Notes under the pieces: model-generated
What the model was told of the DNA's origin: nothing
Databases searched by the model: none
Seen by the model: the letters and a program-made list of their open reading frames with translations, nothing else
Position numbers and translations under genes: made by a program
DNA from: Plantactinospora sp039889035
Lineage (GTDB): Bacteria > Actinomycetota > Actinomycetes > Mycobacteriales > Micromonosporaceae
NCBI GenBank assembly: GCA_039889035.1
Contig: JBDQQY010000003.1
Coordinates: 248,001-312,000 of the forward strand
Length of the DNA: 64,000 bases
Direction of reading: 5' to 3'
Part shown: positions 15,885-24,001 of the stretch, piece by piece
How positions within the stretch are numbered: position 1 is the stretch's first letter
Layout of the letters: the number at the start of each line of letters is the position of its first letter

Positions 15885-16715
15885 TCAGCAGATCGTGGTG
15901 ACCAGGTGTGCGACGGTCCGGGCGATCGCGTCCCGCGCCGGTGCCAGGTACTTCCGTGGGTCGATGACCGGCGCGGCCGCCAGCTCGGCCCGGACGGCCT
16001 CGGTGAAGGCGACGTTCAGGATGGTGCCGACGTTGATTTTCACGATCCCGGCCCGCACGGCCCGGACCAGGTCGTCGTCGGGCACGCCGGAGGAGCCGTG
16101 CAGCACCAGCGGCACCGGCAGCGTCTCCCGGAGCCGGCCGATGAGCGCGAAGTCGAGCGCGGCGGTCCGGTCGGTCATCGCGTGGGAGCTGCCGACCGCT
16201 ACCGCCAACGCGTCGACCCCGGTCGCGGCGACGAATTCGGCCGCCTCGGTCGGATCGGTGCGGACCCCCGGGGCGTGTGCGCCGTCCTTGCCACCGACCT
16301 CACCCAGCTCCGCCTCCAGCCACAGCCCGCGGGCGTGCGCCCAGCCGACCGCCTCCACGGTGGCGCTGACGTTGGCGGCGTAGTCGAGGCTCGACGCGTC
16401 GAACATCGCCGAGCTGATCCCGGTCCCCTCGGCCGTGTGTAGCAGGTCCCGGCTCCGCACGTGGTCGAGGTGTACGGCCACCGGCACGGCGGCGAGTTCG
16501 GCCACCGCGGTGACGGCGGCGGCGATCGGGGCGAGTCGGCCGTGGTGGAAGCGGACGGCGTTCTCGCTGATCTGGAGGATCACGCCCCGACCGGCCTGCT
16601 CGGCTCCGGCGACGATCCCCTCGGCGTGCTCCAGAGTGATCACGTTGAAGGCGGCGATCGCCGTGTTCGCGGCACGGGCGCGGTCGACCAGTTGGCCGGT
16701 GGCGGTAAGGGTCAT
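15885..16715 (-). CDS. gatY: Class II ketose-bisphosphate aldolase (GatY/KbaY-like)
   Basis: 276 residues. Zinc and substrate motifs: VAVHLDHV, DASSLDYAANV, LEAELGEVGGKDG, VDALAVAVGSSHAM, LHGSSGVPDDDL and IVKINVGT. The start at 16715 is chosen over 16727 because GGAG lies 6 nt before it and the sequence then begins like GatY proteins. Cleaves tagatose-1,6-bisphosphate (or fructose-1,6-bisphosphate) to triose phosphates. Divergent from the FGGY kinase, and functionally linked to the GatZ-like subunit 4 kb away. Confidence 0.9.
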   Translation of the reverse strand: MTLTATGQLVDRARAANTAIAAFNVITLEHAEGIVAGAEQAGRGVILQISENAVRFHHGRLAPIAAAVTAVAELAAVPVAVHLDHVRSRDLLHTAEGTGISSAMFDASSLDYAANVSATVEAVGWAHARGLWLEAELGEVGGKDGAHAPGVRTDPTEAAEFVAATGVDALAVAVGSSHAMTDRTAALDFALIGRLRETLPVPLVLHGSSGVPDDDLVRAVRAGIVKINVGTILNVAFTEAVRAELAAAPVIDPRKYLAPARDAIARTVAHLVTTIC

Positions 16716-16835
16716 CCGGTGCTCCATTCCCCGGGGGGCGTGAAAGTGTTGCCAACTCTTGACAGCCTTCCCACCAAAAGCAACTATTCCCATCCTTGAA
16801 CAAGCAGCTGGCACCGCATCGGCGGAGGTGACGAG
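16716..16835. promoter_or_regulatory. Divergent promoter region, aldolase / FGGY kinase
   Basis: Contains TTGACA at 16759-16764 with AACTAT 17 bp downstream as a plus-strand promoter candidate, and the small palindrome GTTGCCAAC (16748-16756) as a possible operator. A DeoR remnant at 18228 may once have acted here. Confidence 0.4.
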
Positions 16836-18227
16836 GTGACGGCTCCACTGCTCGTCGGCCTCGACGTCGGCACCACGGCCAGCAAGGCCGTGGTCTTCAC
16901 GGAGACGGGTGAGCCGCTGTCCCAGGCCTCGGCGGCCACGCCCTGGACAGCCACCCGGACGGGCGCCGAACTCGACGCGACCGCCCTGCTCGGCTCCGCC
17001 GTAGCGGCCCTGGCCGGCGCGCTGGCCGCCGCCCCACCCGGTCCGGTCGCCGGCCTCGGCGTGGCGAGCCTGGGCGAATCCGGAGTGCTGCTGGACCGCT
17101 CCGGCGCTCCGGTCGGCCCGGTCGTCGCCTGGCACGACACCCGGGACGAGACGGAGCTGGCCGACCTGCACGCCCGGATCGGCCCGGAGACCTTCGCCCG
17201 CACCACCGGGCTGCCGCTGCGGCACCAGTGGTCGCTCACCAAGCACCGCTGGCTGCTCACCCACCATCCGGAGACCCGGACCGCCGTACGCCGGCTGAAC
17301 ATCGCCGAGTGGGTGGTCCGCAGGCTCGGCGGTATGGAGGCCACCGAACAGTCCCTCGCCGCCCGGACCGGCTGGCTCCGGCTGCACGGCCGGGACTGGT
17401 GGCCCGAGGCACTGGAATGGTCGGGGGCTCGCGCCTCGCTGATGCCCGAGGTGGTGACCGCCGGAACCGCGCTCGGCACGGTCGACGCGGGGGCCCGACT
17501 CGACCGGCTCACCGGAGCCACTCTCACCGTCTGCGGCCACGACCACCAGGTCGCCGCGATCGGCGCCGGTGCGGTACGTCCCGGCGACGAACTGGACTCC
17601 TGCGGTACGGCGGAGGCACTGGTCCGGTCGGTCCCGCCGGGCCTGGCCCCGGAGACCGTCGCCGGGCTGGTCGCCGCCGGGGTCACCGTCGGGTGGCACG
17701 CCCTGGCCGGTCGCTGGTGCCTGCTCGGCGCCACCACCGGAGGACTGGTGCTGCAACGGGTGCTCGCCGGGCTCGGCCTGGACCGTGCCGACCTGACCCG
17801 AATCGACACCCTCGCCGAGCAGGTCCAGCCGGGCCGGGTCGAGGTGCGGATCACCGACGAGGGCCGGTCGGTGGTCGTACCGGCGGGGGAAGCTGCCGAG
17901 CCGGCGGAGATCTGGCGGGCGGCACTGGAGACGGTCACCGACGAGATCGGCGTCATCCATGACGCGATGACCGCGTACAGCGGTGATCATCACGACCTTG
18001 TCGCCGTCGGCGGCTGGTCGCGCAGCGAGGCGCTGATGGCGGCCAAGGCCCGCCGGCTCGGCCCGGTACGTCGTTCCCCGGTCGTCGAGGCCGGGGCGCG
18101 CGGCGCCGCTCTGCTGGCCGGGCTCTCGGCCGGGGTCTACGGCAGCGTGGACGACTTCCCGGACGCCGCCGGTACCACGGCAGGAGTACGCCCCGGCGAC
18201 ACCGCCGGGGCCGGCGGCCGGTGGTGA
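16836..18227 (+). CDS. FGGY-family carbohydrate kinase
   Basis: 463 residues. N-terminal LLVGLDVGTTASKAVVF is the FGGY phosphate-1 loop; the substrate-side WHDTRDETE and catalytic-side VCGHDHQVAAIGAGAV carry the conserved aspartates, and VAVGGWSRSEALMAAKA matches the C-terminal FGGY signature. GTG start follows a GGAGG-type site. Substrate unclear: related enzymes act on xylulose, fuculose or tagatose-like ketoses. First gene of a unit continuing with a DeoR remnant and a PfkB kinase. Confidence 0.87.
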   Translation: MTAPLLVGLDVGTTASKAVVFTETGEPLSQASAATPWTATRTGAELDATALLGSAVAALAGALAAAPPGPVAGLGVASLGESGVLLDRSGAPVGPVVAWHDTRDETELADLHARIGPETFARTTGLPLRHQWSLTKHRWLLTHHPETRTAVRRLNIAEWVVRRLGGMEATEQSLAARTGWLRLHGRDWWPEALEWSGARASLMPEVVTAGTALGTVDAGARLDRLTGATLTVCGHDHQVAAIGAGAVRPGDELDSCGTAEALVRSVPPGLAPETVAGLVAAGVTVGWHALAGRWCLLGATTGGLVLQRVLAGLGLDRADLTRIDTLAEQVQPGRVEVRITDEGRSVVVPAGEAAEPAEIWRAALETVTDEIGVIHDAMTAYSGDHHDLVAVGGWSRSEALMAAKARRLGPVRRSPVVEAGARGAALLAGLSAGVYGSVDDFPDAAGTTAGVRPGDTAGAGGRW

Positions 18228-18510
18228 GGACCGGGCGAGGAGAGCAGACGCCGACGCCGACGGCGTGGTCGAGATCGTCGGCCCCGGTGGCCGGGCAGAT
18301 CCGGATCACGCCGAGGCAGCCGGGAAGCGATGCATGATCACGTCCGCCAACCGTCGGATCCTGCTCGCCGACCAGGGCACGGTCGGGCTGATCCGGGGCA
18401 ACCGGCACGGGGACCTGAGCGACGTCGACCTGCTCGTCACCGACAACGGCCTTCCCGACGTACGGCGTCGCGAGCTGGCGGGCGCCGGTCTGCACGTGGA
18501 GTACGCGTGA
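18228..18510 (+). pseudogene. C-terminal remnant of a DeoR-family regulator
   Basis: About 90 codons: DADGVVEIVGPGG, then DPDHAEAAGKRCMITSANRRILLAD, then GDLSDVDLLVTDNGLPDVRRREL. This is the end of the DeoR sugar-phosphate sensor domain. The N-terminal helix-turn-helix and first two thirds of the sensor are gone, replaced by the end of the FGGY kinase gene. It still ends in a GTGA overlap with the PfkB-type kinase start at 18507, as intact deoR-fruK pairs do. It is best read as a 5' deletion that may still couple translation. Confidence 0.75.
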
Positions 18511-19484
18511 TTCTCACCCTGACCCCCAACCCGAGCGTCGACCGGACGGTTTTCGTCGACGCCCTACCCCGGGGGGCGGTGATCCGCAGCCGTCGCGGCT
18601 GGAACGAACCCAGCGGCAAGGGCGTCAACGTCGCGCTGGCCCTGCAACGCCACGGCCGACCGGTCACCGCCGTCCTGCCGGTGGGCGGCTCGGTCGGCGC
18701 CCAGCTCTCCCAGATGCTCCGGCTGACCGGACTGCCCGTCCGGGAGGTGCCGGTGCGGGGTGAGATCCGCAGCAACATCAGCCTGGTCGAGCCGGACGGC
18801 ACCGTCACCAAGGTGAACGAGCCCGGTCCCGAACTGGACGCCGGGGAGACCGAGGCGCTGGTACGCGCGGTGCTGGACAACCTCGCCGACGTCACCTGGC
18901 TGGCCTGCTGCGGCAGCCTGCCCGACGGGGTACCACCGGACCTGTACGCCAAACTGGCCGACGCGGCCCGGTCCCGCGGTGTCCGGGTCGCGGTCGACAC
19001 CTCCGGCGAGCCACTGCGGGCCAGCCTCGCCGGCCGACCCGACCTGGTCAAACCGAACTCTTCCGAGCTGGCCCACCTGGTCGGCCGGCCACTGCGGACG
19101 TTCGGCGACGTGCTCGACGCGGCGCTCCAGGTGCGCAAGCTCGGCGCCGGCGCGGTGCTGGCCAGCCTCGGCGCCGACGGCGCGCTGCTGGTCGAGGCCG
19201 CCGAGGTACGGCACGCCGAGGCGCAGGTGACCCGAGTGGTCAGCGCCGTCGGCGCCGGTGACGCCGCCCTGGCCGGCTTCCTGCACGGCGGCGGGGCGGG
19301 CATCGCCGCGCTACGTACCGCCGTGGCCTGGGGCGCGGCCGCCGTACAGCACGAGGGAACCCTCTTCCCCGCCGCCGACCCGGATCAGACGGTGCTGGTG
19401 AGCAGCGACGTCGACCCGGGCCGGCCGCTACGGGACCCCGACGCCCTCCTCGCCCGGCCCGAACCCGTCACCCGGCCGGCCTGA
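18507..19484 (+). CDS. PfkB-type 1-phosphofructokinase / tagatose-6-phosphate kinase
   Basis: 325 residues. Starts VILTLTPNPSVDRTV, with GWNEPSGKGVNVALAL (substrate glycine motif), VKPNSSELAHLVGR and the catalytic GAGDAALAGFLHG (Asp of GAGD as base). The GTG at 18507 overlaps the DeoR remnant's stop; longer upstream frames are not protein-like. FruK and LacC cannot be told apart by sequence alone; with AgaS and GatY/GatZ nearby, phosphorylation of tagatose-6-phosphate fits best. Confidence 0.87.
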   Translation: MILTLTPNPSVDRTVFVDALPRGAVIRSRRGWNEPSGKGVNVALALQRHGRPVTAVLPVGGSVGAQLSQMLRLTGLPVREVPVRGEIRSNISLVEPDGTVTKVNEPGPELDAGETEALVRAVLDNLADVTWLACCGSLPDGVPPDLYAKLADAARSRGVRVAVDTSGEPLRASLAGRPDLVKPNSSELAHLVGRPLRTFGDVLDAALQVRKLGAGAVLASLGADGALLVEAAEVRHAEAQVTRVVSAVGAGDAALAGFLHGGGAGIAALRTAVAWGAAAVQHEGTLFPAADPDQTVLVSSDVDPGRPLRDPDALLARPEPVTRPA

Positions 19485-19515
19485 CCGGCGGCGCCTACTG
19501 GCGCGAGGGTGGCAC

Positions 19516-19552
19516 CCGGCACTGACACACTCACCGCCGGTTGCAGTGCCGG
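19516..19552. terminator. Hairpin after the PfkB kinase gene
   Basis: Perfect 9-bp arms CCGGCACTG / CAGTGCCGG with a 19-nt loop, 32 bp past the stop codon. Likely marks the end of the sugar locus. Confidence 0.6.
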
Positions 19553-19698
19553 CTGCGGGTCGTACCGTCTAGTCCCGGCGGATCCCGGGCCAACGAGGTG
19601 AGGCGGACGGCGGACGGCAGCGGCCACCATGGTTCGTGACGTGCCGCGACCCAGTCGCCCGCGCGGGAAACCGCTGGCAGGACGGGCCTCGCAAAGGC

Positions 19699-19721
19699 GT
19701 ACGAGGTTGTACGGGTGTTTC
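19699..19721 (+). promoter_or_regulatory. Shared cluster motif, copy 1
   Basis: GTACGAGGTTGTACGG followed by GTGTTTC, oriented toward the acyltransferase operon. The same oriented motif occurs at 29665-29687 and 38405-38427 before the other two units. It ends about 33 nt before the preferred start at 19754 and overlaps the alternative GTG at 19715, which argues against that start. Confidence 0.65.
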
Positions 19722-19753
19722 CGCAGGCCTTCCCAACCGTGGAGACACTGGCT

Positions 19754-20743
19754 GTGCTGAGCGGTGTGAGCACCGACCAACTCATCGCCGCGTTCCACGA
19801 CGGCGGCCTCTCCACGGCGTTGTCGGAGTACCAGCGGCAGCGCTGGCGTCGCCCCGGCCTCGCGGCCCTAGAAGCGTTCGTACCCCTCGGCGACATCGGC
19901 GCGGAGCTGGTGCGGTTCACCGCGGAGATCGCGCGGGACGGTGTCGGGCCGGCGAGCCGCGCGGCCCTGCACCGCTGGCAGCTCGAACCCCGGTTCGAGC
20001 TGCACCCCGCCGCCTGGGCGCGCTTCGACCAGGGCGCGTTCCTGGCCTTCGGCAACCACGTCGCCGGGATCGAGGCCGCCCTGTTCGGTGCGGCGCAGAC
20101 CCGCCCGGACGTCTACCACCTGGCCGGGGCGTTCGTTGCCACCGCCTGCCCGGAACTGGGCGACAGGCTCCTGCTTCTACAGCACGCCGGTCCCCGTCGC
20201 ACCGGGCGGCAGGCCCCGCTGCGGGAGCGGGCGCTCGCCGCCGTCGAGGACGCGGTCTGGCCGCCCCGGCCCGAGTCCGCCCGCGACAACCTGGGCACGC
20301 TCGCCCGCGCCGCCGAGCTGATCGCCGACCACGGCGCCGGCGTACACGTATTCCCCGCCGGGTCGATGCACCGGGACGCACCATGGCAGCCGGGGATCGG
20401 CTGGCTCGTCCGGCGGCTGCTGTGGCGGCGGCCGGAGCAACCGGTCGCGCTCCTGCCGGTGGTCTACGGGCTGTCCGACGCGCACCTCGCCGCCTCGGCG
20501 CTGTTCCGGCGGCGGCCGCACGTGCGCGGGCTGGCCCGACTGGTGCTCGCCCTGGTCGGCGGCCCGCCGTACCTCTACGCACCGGCACCGGTGCCGCTCG
20601 ACGCGTTCGGCGTCCGGGCGGGCGCGACCAGCCGCGAGGTCACCGAGGCGCTCTTCGCGCTCTGGACCACCGCGCGTGCCGAAGCCGCCAGAGCGATACC
20701 GGGTTGGCGCGACGCGGCCGCGGCGTTCAGGACGGCCCGGTGA
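19754..20743 (+). CDS. PlsC-like lysophospholipid acyltransferase homolog
   Basis: About 329 residues. Motif I appears as GNHVAGIEAALFG (H-x4-E rather than the usual H-x4-D) and motif III as FPAGSMHRDAPWQPGIGWLVRR, matching FPEGTRS...G-x-x-x-L in acyltransferases. The start at 19754 (GTG, with GGAGA 8 nt upstream) is preferred; a GTG at 19715 lies inside the promoter motif. Likely moves an acyl group onto a glycerol-like or lipid hydroxyl. First gene of an eight-gene plus-strand operon; its stop overlaps the next start by GTGA. Confidence 0.65.
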   Translation: MLSGVSTDQLIAAFHDGGLSTALSEYQRQRWRRPGLAALEAFVPLGDIGAELVRFTAEIARDGVGPASRAALHRWQLEPRFELHPAAWARFDQGAFLAFGNHVAGIEAALFGAAQTRPDVYHLAGAFVATACPELGDRLLLLQHAGPRRTGRQAPLRERALAAVEDAVWPPRPESARDNLGTLARAAELIADHGAGVHVFPAGSMHRDAPWQPGIGWLVRRLLWRRPEQPVALLPVVYGLSDAHLAASALFRRRPHVRGLARLVLALVGGPPYLYAPAPVPLDAFGVRAGATSREVTEALFALWTTARAEAARAIPGWRDAAAAFRTAR

Positions 20744-21633
20744 GGCGCGCCGACGCCCCGGACATCACGGTGCGGGTACGCATCGACGGCCGCGCCGACG
20801 TCCGGGAGGTACGCTTCCCGACCTGGCAGCCGGGGGCCTCCGCGATGGTCGGCTACTTCGCCGACGGGCCATGCCGGTACGCCCTAAAGGTGCTCAAGGT
20901 CGCCGACGTCCGGGCCGGCGCGGCCGGCGCCAGCCCGATCGGCGAGCCGGCCTACCTGCGGCTGCTGCGCCGGGTAGCGCTCCCCGAGAGCCCGTTCGCC
21001 CCGACCAGGGCCATGCGGTCGCGCATCGCGGGCTTCCACGACAGCTGCGAGACATGGCTGCGCGACGTCGACCGTGACCGGGCCCGGGCGGCGCTGCGGC
21101 GCTGTCTCACCGACCTGCCGGAGCGGCGGATCGAGGCGCTGCTCGGCGAGCTGTTCGACGGCCTCCCCACGCTGCACCTCTCCCCCGGCGTCTCGTGCCT
21201 CGTCGACGTCTCGTTTCCCGACCTCGGCGCCGCCGACGTGCCGGCGATCCTCCAGCAGGAGGTCGGTGGGACCGGCCCGTACCGGCAGCGGTTGCTCGGG
21301 CGCCACGTCCCCACGCCGGGTTCTCCGGGCCGGCGCCGGCAGCTCGCGTTCCTGGTGCTGCTCTCGGTCGCCGGGTGGCTCGCCGAGACCCGGCGGCTCG
21401 GGCTTGACATGTCGTTCCGGGTCGACCGGCGACGCACCGCGCTGCTCTTCCCGAACGTGCTGGTCCCGGAGACCGCGCCGCACCTCGCTTACATCGACTA
21501 CTTCGGACTGGCCACGCCCGACGGCAACCTCGCCGAACGGACCGGCTTCTGGCTCGGCTACGGCGGCAACGGCCTGGGCCACCGGTTCGTCGCCTGGCTC
21601 GGCCGGCACCTCTCGGAGAGGACCTCACCGTGA
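20740..21633 (+). CDS. Conserved-looking protein of unknown function
   Basis: 297 residues, cytoplasmic by composition, no family recognised. Has an N-terminal beta-type segment (ITVRVRIDGRADVREVRF), a middle helical part rich in arginine and a C-terminal segment with FPNVLVPETAPHLAYIDYFG and GYGGNGLGHRF. GTGA overlaps at both ends place it between the acyltransferase and the BtaA-like gene. Its conserved-looking aromatic/glycine C-terminus hints at an enzyme of lipid processing, but no catalytic motif can be named. Confidence 0.7.
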   Translation: MRRADAPDITVRVRIDGRADVREVRFPTWQPGASAMVGYFADGPCRYALKVLKVADVRAGAAGASPIGEPAYLRLLRRVALPESPFAPTRAMRSRIAGFHDSCETWLRDVDRDRARAALRRCLTDLPERRIEALLGELFDGLPTLHLSPGVSCLVDVSFPDLGAADVPAILQQEVGGTGPYRQRLLGRHVPTPGSPGRRRQLAFLVLLSVAGWLAETRRLGLDMSFRVDRRRTALLFPNVLVPETAPHLAYIDYFGLATPDGNLAERTGFWLGYGGNGLGHRFVAWLGRHLSERTSP

Positions 21634-22565
21634 ATGGAAAGGCCGTCGCCGTGACCGAGACCCTGCGCTGGTCGCGCCGGGCGTACGGGCGGGTCAACGG
21701 CAGGATCAGTCCTGTCACCTTCGCCATCACCCTCGACGACCACCGGGTGATCGAGCGAGCGCTGCGGCCCCGGCCCGGCGACCGGGTGCTCTGCCTCGCG
21801 TCGGCCGGCGACACGCCGTTGAACCTGCTCGCCCAGCACCCGGCCGAGATCATCGCCGTCGACCGGGACCCGGGGCAGCTCGCGTTGGCCGAGCTGAAGG
21901 CGGCGGCCCTGGCCTGTCTCTCCCCCGACGAGGTGCACCGGTTCCTCGGCATCCGGGCGGCCGACGACCGGCTGCGGCTCTACGCGGCGCTGCGTCCCCG
22001 GCTGCGCCCGGCCACCGCCGCATTCTGGGACGAGTGGCCCGCCCTGGTCCGCGACGGGGTGGTCTGGTGCGGCGCGATCAACCGGATGGCCCGGATCTGG
22101 GGCCCGCTGGTACGGCTGCGCCGCGGCGGCACCATGGCGGACAACCCGTACCTCGCTCCCCTGTTGCTGCGCCGCATGCCCGCCTCCGAGCTGCTGCCGC
22201 CGTACCTCGCCCCAGCGTTCCAGCCGGCCGTCCGCGGCAACCTGCACCGGCTCCGCTGGGTTCACGCCGACCTCCGCCGGCACCTGCGGGAGGTCCCGGA
22301 GCACAGCATCGACTGCTTCGCGCTGTCCAACGTCGGCGACTGGCTGTCGTCGGCCCAGCTGGCACACCTGCTCGGCGAGGTTGTCCGGACTGCCCGGCCC
22401 GGAGCCCGCGTGCTGGTCTGCGCACACCGGCGACGGCTCGCGGTACCGGCCGCGCTGCGTCCGGTGCTCACCGCCGACCCGGCGCTGGAGCGCGAACTGC
22501 TCGCCGTGGACCGGGTCGGCTACCTCCGCCGGATCCTCGCGCTCCGGGTCGGCGGTCCCGCATGA
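21630..22565 (+). CDS. BtaA-like 3-amino-3-carboxypropyl transferase (DUF3419)
   Basis: 311 residues. Hallmarks of the BtaA/DUF3419 fold: VLCLASAGDTPLNLL (SAM loop), EIIAVDRDPGQLALAELKAAAL, a catalytic-side FWDEWPALVRDGVVWCGAINRM, and IDCFALSNVGDWLSS late in the chain. BtaA in betaine-lipid synthesis transfers the 3-amino-3-carboxypropyl group of SAM onto diacylglycerol. Here the acceptor is unknown but the neighbours (acyltransferase, prenyltransferases) make a lipid hydroxyl plausible. Coupled on both sides by GTGA/ATGA overlaps. No BtaB-type N-methyltransferase is clearly present, although two methyltransferase fusions are. Confidence 0.75.
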   Translation: MNGKAVAVTETLRWSRRAYGRVNGRISPVTFAITLDDHRVIERALRPRPGDRVLCLASAGDTPLNLLAQHPAEIIAVDRDPGQLALAELKAAALACLSPDEVHRFLGIRAADDRLRLYAALRPRLRPATAAFWDEWPALVRDGVVWCGAINRMARIWGPLVRLRRGGTMADNPYLAPLLLRRMPASELLPPYLAPAFQPAVRGNLHRLRWVHADLRRHLREVPEHSIDCFALSNVGDWLSSAQLAHLLGEVVRTARPGARVLVCAHRRRLAVPAALRPVLTADPALERELLAVDRVGYLRRILALRVGGPA

Positions 22566-24001
22566 CCGGGGTACGCGCGGCTGTGCTCACCCCGGACCGG
22601 CAGGACGAGGTCGTCTCGTGGATCCACCGCACGCTGCGGGACGACCGCGCACTGTCCCCCCGGCCCTCGGCGGCGCTCCGGCAGGCGTACGCCGAGGGCC
22701 GGGTCTGCCTCGTCGAACGCGACGGCGTCCCGGTCGGATGGATCCTGCGGATCCCGCACACCGCGCAGGTGCAGGAGGTCGCGGGCGCGTACGTGCTGCC
22801 CGAGCATCGGGGCGCCGGGGCGGCCGCAGCGCTGCTCGGGGCGACGCTGCCGGCCACGCCGGTGACGTTCTGTACCACCGGCAGCGAGCGGCTGGCCCGC
22901 TACCTGACCCGGGAGTGGGACTTCCGCCCGTGCGGCCCGCTCGACCTGCTTCGTCTCACCCGCGGCCGAATCGTCGGCGACCGCCTCCACCCGGCCCGAC
23001 TGCGCTACGGCGCCGCCTACCTGCGGAGGTCACGGCCCCGGCTGCTTTGCCGCGACACCCGCTTCGCCGCCCCGCCCGCTCGGATCTGCGACTGCCCGGA
23101 CGGCTACCGGGTGTTCCTCACGACCGACCTCGCCTTCGGCACCGGGACGTTGGCCCGGTACGCGCGCTGTCGTGGCTGCGGCCACATTGCGCGGATCGGT
23201 ACCCCGGCGGGACAGGTCGGGTTCGCCGAGCCCCAACTGCCGTTCGTCGAGCGGGTCATGGAGCACCCCGCCGTCGGGCGGTTGGTGCACCGGCCCCGGC
23301 TGCGCTGGCTGACCCGACACATGTCGTTCGACGCCGCGACCCGGGTCCTCGACATCGGCTGCGGCACCGGTTCCTTCCTCGCGGTCCTGCGTGACCGGTA
23401 CGGAACGGTCGGGGTCGGCGTCGAGGTCGACCCGGCGCTCGCGGCCGCCGGGCGGGCCCGGGGACGCGAGGTCACCACCGGTGACCTGCTCGCGACCCTC
23501 GCCGCACCGGTCCACCACCTGGTCGCGATGTTCCAGGTACTCGAGCACCTCGACGACCCGGCGGCCGCGCTGCGGCAGGCGTACGCGATGGTGGCCCCTG
23601 GCGGGCTGCTCTGCGTCGAGGTACCGGTCACCGACGGGCTGGCCCGCCGGCTCTTCGGCCCCTGGTGGTTCCCGCTCCTGCCACCGCACCATCACACCGT
23701 CTACTCGCGACGGTCGCTGCGGGCTGCGGTCGCCGGGCTGCCGGGGTCGCGGATAGTCGCCGAGTCCTCCGTCTACCTGCCGGGCGAGTACCTCGCCTCG
23801 GCCCTCCTGCCGGTCACGCCGCTGCTGCCCCACCCCCTGCGGCCCCACCGACCACGTCCGGTCGCGGTGCCCGGCGGCCTGGCCCTGGCGCTCGCCGCCG
23901 CAGTGGCCGCGCTGCCGTTCGAGGCGGCCTCGGCGCTGGCCCACCACGCCGTGCCGCTGGCCGGGCACCGGCGGATCCTCCTGCGCAAGGAGGAGGCGTG
24001 A
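22562..24001 (+). CDS. GNAT acetyltransferase - SAM methyltransferase fusion
   Basis: 479 residues. Residues about 1-135 are GNAT-like (VPVGWILRIPHTAQVQEVAGAYVLPEHRGAGAAAALL). A linker with CRGCGHIAR resembles a small zinc site. Residues about 255-400 are a class I methyltransferase with VLDIGCGTGSFL, VGVEVDP and FQVLEHLDDP. The C-terminus has hydrophobic stretches (ALALAAAVAALPFEAA). ATGA overlap with the BtaA-like gene. In this context it may modify the amino or carboxyl group of the aminocarboxypropyl unit. A second GNAT-methyltransferase fusion occurs at 36042. Confidence 0.75.
   Translation: MTGVRAAVLTPDRQDEVVSWIHRTLRDDRALSPRPSAALRQAYAEGRVCLVERDGVPVGWILRIPHTAQVQEVAGAYVLPEHRGAGAAAALLGATLPATPVTFCTTGSERLARYLTREWDFRPCGPLDLLRLTRGRIVGDRLHPARLRYGAAYLRRSRPRLLCRDTRFAAPPARICDCPDGYRVFLTTDLAFGTGTLARYARCRGCGHIARIGTPAGQVGFAEPQLPFVERVMEHPAVGRLVHRPRLRWLTRHMSFDAATRVLDIGCGTGSFLAVLRDRYGTVGVGVEVDPALAAAGRARGREVTTGDLLATLAAPVHHLVAMFQVLEHLDDPAAALRQAYAMVAPGGLLCVEVPVTDGLARRLFGPWWFPLLPPHHHTVYSRRSLRAAVAGLPGSRIVAESSVYLPGEYLASALLPVTPLLPHPLRPHRPRPVAVPGGLALALAAAVAALPFEAASALAHHAVPLAGHRRILLRKEEA

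Noticed and set aside
15885..17993. 702-codon minus-strand frame extending the GatY aldolase upstream
   Set aside because: The extra N-terminal part is a shadow of the FGGY kinase gene; GatY homology and the GGAG site start at 16715.
19715..19753. GTG at 19715 as the start of the acyltransferase gene
   Set aside because: It lies within the conserved GTACG motif region and lacks a ribosome site; GTG at 19754 has GGAGA at 8 nt.
21074..22561. 975-codon plus-strand frame as one giant protein
   Set aside because: The part before 22562 is the out-of-frame shadow of the unknown and BtaA-like genes; the ATGA overlap at 22562 marks the true start.
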